Origin: Microthyrium microscopicum
Taxonomy: Eukaryota > Ascomycota > Dothideomycetes > Microthyriales > Microthyriaceae
Direction: 5' to 3'
Length of the DNA: 26,093 nucleotides
Assembly (NCBI GenBank): GCA_010405405.1
Contig: MU004232.1
Location: 2,883,603-2,909,695, forward strand
Below the pieces are notes generated by a model, which was not told the origin of the DNA, did not search any database, and was given only the letters and a program-made list of their open reading frames with translations. The position numbers were made by a program, and so were the translations under genes. Shown piece by piece: positions 21,940 to 26,093 of the stretch (positions are counted from its first letter, which is position 1; each line of letters begins with the position of its first letter).

Positions 21940-24827
21940 ATGCCTTTTAGACCTAATTCTCCTAATATCCTTTACCTTATTAAACCTACCTTTATAGCCT
22001 TTATTATCTAATATAATATCTTTTGCGTAGTACTTATAAATAGAAACCTTAATAAAGCCCTTAAAATTATAGTAGAATTAGCAGTATAGGCATTTATTAT
22101 AGAAGTTAAGTAAATAATACTTAGTAAGCCTAGATAAAAGCTACCTAGATTTAAATAAATATAGTTAGTATATAGAATATAGGGTAATACTACTATATAC
22201 TAGTACTATATAGAGACTATCCTTTATAGTAAGACCTTTTACCTTAAGAAATAATATACTTATAAGTACTATAGACTTAATACTTCCTTAATTAATTATA
22301 TATACTAGTCTTCTTAGTACATTAATTTTAATATAGCTAATAAGGCATATTTAATTAATATTCTAGGATCTAAAGGTTAATATAAGTAGCTTAGCTTTAT
22401 TAATTAGCTCTTCTTAGATCTTTAAATATAGAGAGATTATCTAGGCCTTCTATTTAAAGTTTATCCTAGTTAATATTTTCCTACTATACTTAAGGAAGTT
22501 AATAGAATGCCTAATTAGAAGGATTTTAGTTACTATAAATTTATTAAGGCACTATATAGTATATTAAATAACTAGGAACTAACTAGCCTTAATGAGTAAA
22601 ACAAACTTAGTATATAGTTAAGAGATACTATACTCTAAAAGGTATCTATTATACTAAACATTATACTTATTTATAATAGTAGTAAGTTTCTTAAAACTAT
22701 AAAGCCTAGTAAAGAGGCTAAGAAAACTAGATAACGTATTCCTTATTCTTTTTAATTAGGGCTATTTTTTGCTATATATATTAACATTCTTAATACTAAT
22801 ACTTTTACTTTACTAAAAGAGATATATAATAACTTCTATACTATTATAGCTAGCAGATTAAATTAAGTAGCAACTAATACTATAATTACTAAGGCTAATA
22901 AAGCTAGTATACTTTTAGTTACTAATCTAGGACTTTTGTCTTAACTAGAAGTAGTTAGTTTTAGTTAAAAGGACTAGCATCTTTATTATTATTATAGTGT
23001 ATAATACCTATATAGTATATATAAGAGATTAGTACTATATAGCAAGTATCTTTAGTACTATAAAGCTATTAATAATTTTATTCTTAGCTTAGACTACTAG
23101 TAAGATCTTTTTATAGCTAAACTAATTATATGTCTATATACTATAAGTAATATCTAATCTAGATAAGTTATATAGTTTATTAAAATAAGTAATAATAATA
23201 ACTTATTAAAAATAGCATTATTTATTAGTAGAGGCTATAGAGAATTAGATAATAATAAACCTAAGTTAATGTATCTTAGAAATATAAATAATACGTTAAT
23301 AAATTTTAATAACGCTAATTAATAAGATTCTAAGTCTACCTATTTAAACTAGACTTAATATAATAAGGTAGGTTGCTAGCTAGGATTAGATAACTAAAAT
23401 TATAAATATCTAATAGCTAGTAATTTATAGTATATATAATAGGACTTAGTCTAATAAGTATCTAGATTAGTACTTATAATAGAAGAAGTAAAAAATATTA
23501 TATTAATAGAAAATAATTTGCATCTAACTAGTAATAAAGAGTTTACTAGTAAAGAAAGGTTTACTAAATCTAGTATACCTCTATTAGATTTATAGATAGT
23601 CTATTATAGCTAATCTATCTAAAAGATAGATAATATTTAAATACTTAATAAAGACGTATTAAAATAACTAAGACGCTAAAAACAACGTATATAAAAGAAA
23701 GGTAAGTTTATATATAATATATATATAAATAGTATAGAATACTAAAATTAAATATTCTTTATAGTAAATATAAGATTTATTCTAAACTTTTAATATAGAA
23801 CTCTAATTCGCTATAAAGTAAATATATAACCTAAAATAATAACTCGTATATATTTATTACTACTATATTAAGAGTTTAAAGTTAATAAAATATATAGAGC
23901 TAAACTCCCTAAAACTACCTTCTATTCTTATTACTAATATACTTAATATAAGCATTTTTAATTCCTTATTCCTTTATAGTCCTAGGTAAAACCCTTTACT
24001 CTCTTATATTACTATAGACTTAATACTTCCTACTCTTACCTTTAAGTTAAATTGTATACTAGATAACTAAATATAATTCTAAGTATAAATATCTTTAATA
24101 ATAAGTAGAGACTATATAAGCTTAGTAAGGATAGCTTAAGTAGCGCTTTTAATAGATAGAGGTTATATACCTAAATAAAATAATTATTTAAGATAAGGAA
24201 ATTTGCCTAATAAGAATTATAATACTAGTAGTTATAATATTATATAGAAGCTATTTAAATTTATAACCTTAAAAAATAGTATTTCTAGTTAATATCCTAA
24301 TAATATATATTACTAAGTTAATAGAATAACTATAAGTATTAATAGATAAGATTAGGCTATTTTACTATTATTAGCTATAAGAATAAGTAAATCTAGTTAG
24401 ATAAAGGTATATATAGATAAAAATTAATAACCTACTTATTAAATAATAGAGTAATAGCGAAATATAATATCTAGTAGCTCTTATATAGTAGTAGAAACAT
24501 TAGCTAATATATCGTAACTAGTACTAATATAAAAGGAACCTAAAAGATTTACTACTAAATAGGCTATATTAGAGATAATTAATAGTAAAATAAATAATAA
24601 CGTAGAAATATATAGTATAAAGTAATAAAAGACTAATTATACTTACTTCCTTATAAGAGATAACTAATAACTAATAAATATATAGTAAGTCTAACTAACT
24701 AGTAGAACTAAGTTGTTATATAACTTAAGGAAGTAAAGTTTAACTATAATAATATTATAATAATATTATACTTAAAGGATATACTCCTAGGTATCTCCTC
24801 CTATAGATAGGTCCTAAGAGTTTTAAA
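21940..24827 (+). pseudogene. Coding relic, copy 2 of 1658-4545
   Basis: Identical to the relic at 1658-4545, including every RIP-type stop. It is in the same phase as the relic 17400-20282, although the segment between them reads better in another phase. The Asn-rich continuation is at 24831-25177. Confidence 0.4.
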
Positions 24828-24830
24828 ATA

Positions 24831-25177
24831 TTAGTAAATTACTTAAGAGTAGTAAATATAAAGATATATTAGACGTTAATAATATAAGTAATAAAACTAA
24901 ACTAGAAGATAGCAAAAGTAGCGTTAAGCTAAGTAGTAAAGAAGAGAGTAGACTAAATAGTATAAAAGAATATAAAGTCTCTAACAATTTTATAGTAGAT
25001 ATATAAATCTAAATATAATTAGATTAAATATACCTAAATATAACTAGATAATCTAAATACTAATAAACCTAATCTCTCTAATAACTCTTAAACTAACATT
25101 ATAAAAGACTATAAAATAATCTTAATTAATAATAATAATACTAGCAAAGTAGATAACTCTAATAATAATAATAAATA
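24831..25177 (+). pseudogene. Asn-rich relic tail, copy 2 of 4549-4895
   Basis: Identical to 4549-4895; see that entry for content and doubts. Confidence 0.25.
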
Positions 25178-26020
25178 ATATATATTATAAAACTATAATT
25201 AATCTAAAAATATTATATAAACTAAGACTATAAGCTACCTTCTCTATATATAGATTCTATAATAACCTAAAAATAAATAAATAACTTTATTAAAAAAGAG
25301 TTAGATATAAATAAATTAATTAGAGATAAAACTAATATACCTATATATATAATAGGACATCTATAGCTATAATACTATAATAAACTAGAATTATACTATA
25401 TACTATATAACTAGTATTATATTATTTACTACCTTAATAGTAAGGAAAGATAAATAGTTAGTTATAGTATTAATAGCTTCTATAAATACTTAATAGAAAT
25501 AAAAGGTAAAATAAAATAGTCTAAAGTAAGATAGAAAATAGTAGAATTATACTATAACCTATATAGACTTCTTAGCAATTATTAGTTAAGATTATAGAAC
25601 CTATCTAACTAAAGTAGATATAATAATATATAGCTATAATATAATAGTTTATAATAGAGAATAGAATAGATAATATAAATATATAGGATAATATTTTATA
25701 AAGTAGTAATAAGATATATACTAACTATAATATCTAAGTAGGTATAGTTATAGTTATAAATATAAAAATATAATAATAATAATAAATATAATAAGTATAT
25801 ATTTTATACTACTTTATATATAATAATATAGTATATAACTAATATAGGATATATAAAAACTATAACCTAATAATAGTATATATTATACTAAAAAATATTA
25901 TTAAGTAACTATTAGATAAAGCTAACTATATTTATAGACTATAAGTATAATATTAAATTATATAATAAAGAGCTAGTTAAAAACTATAACTATAAAATAT
26001 ACTACTATTATAGTACCTAA

Positions 26021-26093
26021 CTACTATTATTAAATATTAAATAAATATAAGAGATTTAATATAGCCTATATACTTACTAAGAGAAAGGTATCT
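26021..26093. other. Unique sequence right of the duplication breakpoint
   Basis: These 73 bases share the RIP-like composition but do not match the sequence following copy 1, and I did not find them elsewhere in the window. They are the right flank of the duplicated block. Confidence 0.6.

Larger units (their letters stand above)
20283..26020 (+). repeat. 5.7-kb direct repeat, copy 2
   Basis: Second copy of 1-5738, apparently identical. On its left the relic reading frames run from 20140-20282 into the repeat without a break, so this side looks like the natural context and the repeat probably extends left of window position 1 in copy 1. On its right the match stops at 26020, about 58 bases into the first unit of the tandem array seen in copy 1, so this looks like a truncation or crossover point. 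It contains copies of every relic listed for 1-5738. Confidence 0.95.
1..26093. other. RIP-mutated AT-rich fungal block
   Basis: The whole window is AT-rich and almost free of CA and TG dinucleotides on both strands; lines 1-420 contain 2 CA and 1 TG. TA is the dominant dinucleotide and nearly every stop codon in any frame is TAA or TAG. CpG persists in places (36-40, 8530-8534, 14158-14162). This is the known mark of repeat-induced point mutation, C to T at CpA, in Pezizomycotina. Plain AT bias or CpG deamination would not remove CA and TG so selectively. Such blocks are normally gene-poor, methylated heterochromatin made of dead transposons. I see no break in the signature between the two window ends. 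Confidence 0.93.

Noticed and set aside
1-26020. The two 5.7-kb repeats as LTRs of one retrotransposon
   Set aside because: They are far longer than known LTRs, hold coding relics themselves, and no primer-binding site or reverse transcriptase motif was seen between them.
1-26093. Mitochondrial or AT-rich bacterial genome
   Set aside because: Those keep CA and TG at ordinary levels and contain intact genes. Here CA and TG are almost absent and no intact gene was found.

Overview
The window is nuclear DNA of a filamentous ascomycete (Pezizomycotina) in an AT-rich, heavily RIP-mutated block (RIP: repeat-induced point mutation, C to T at CpA on either strand). G+C is about 20-25% in the lines I counted. 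CA and TG dinucleotides are almost absent: I count 2 CA and 1 TG in the first 420 bases. TA is everywhere, and CG (for example in acgcgc) survives. TGA stops are very rare, while TAA and TAG are dense in all frames. I found no intact gene, RNA gene or promoter. The species cannot be named.

Layout. Positions 1-5738 recur in direct orientation at 20283-26020, at a constant offset of 20,282 bases, with no difference in any of the line pairs I compared. The 14.5 kb between them holds tandem arrays (about 98-bp units at 5681-6215, 57-bp units at 6765-7020, a 169-bp pair at 9134-9470, about 62-bp units at 11727-12030, an 11-bp minisatellite at 13391-13636, and a modular repeat block at 15190-16850). 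Between these lie decayed coding relics.

Coding relics. RIP makes only point changes, so an old gene keeps its phase. Several stretches read on the + strand as plausible proteins in one unbroken phase, interrupted only by TAA/TAG that RIP can derive from CAA, CAG or TGG: 1-1520 and 1658-4545 (both copied at 20283-21802 and 21940-24827), 8466-9013, 10999-11586, 12553-13059, 14170-15107, and 17400-20282 running up to the second repeat copy. I recognise none of these families. Read together, 17.2-25.2 kb looks like one very large gene or a set of adjacent genes of a large mobile element, but that is inference.

The main result is the order of events. The repeats carry the same thousands of RIP changes, so the 5.7 kb duplication happened after RIP (or is kept identical by gene conversion, or is an assembly artefact). 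The second copy ends abruptly inside what is the first unit of a tandem array in copy 1, so its right end looks like a recombination breakpoint. I read the minus strand less completely than the plus strand.
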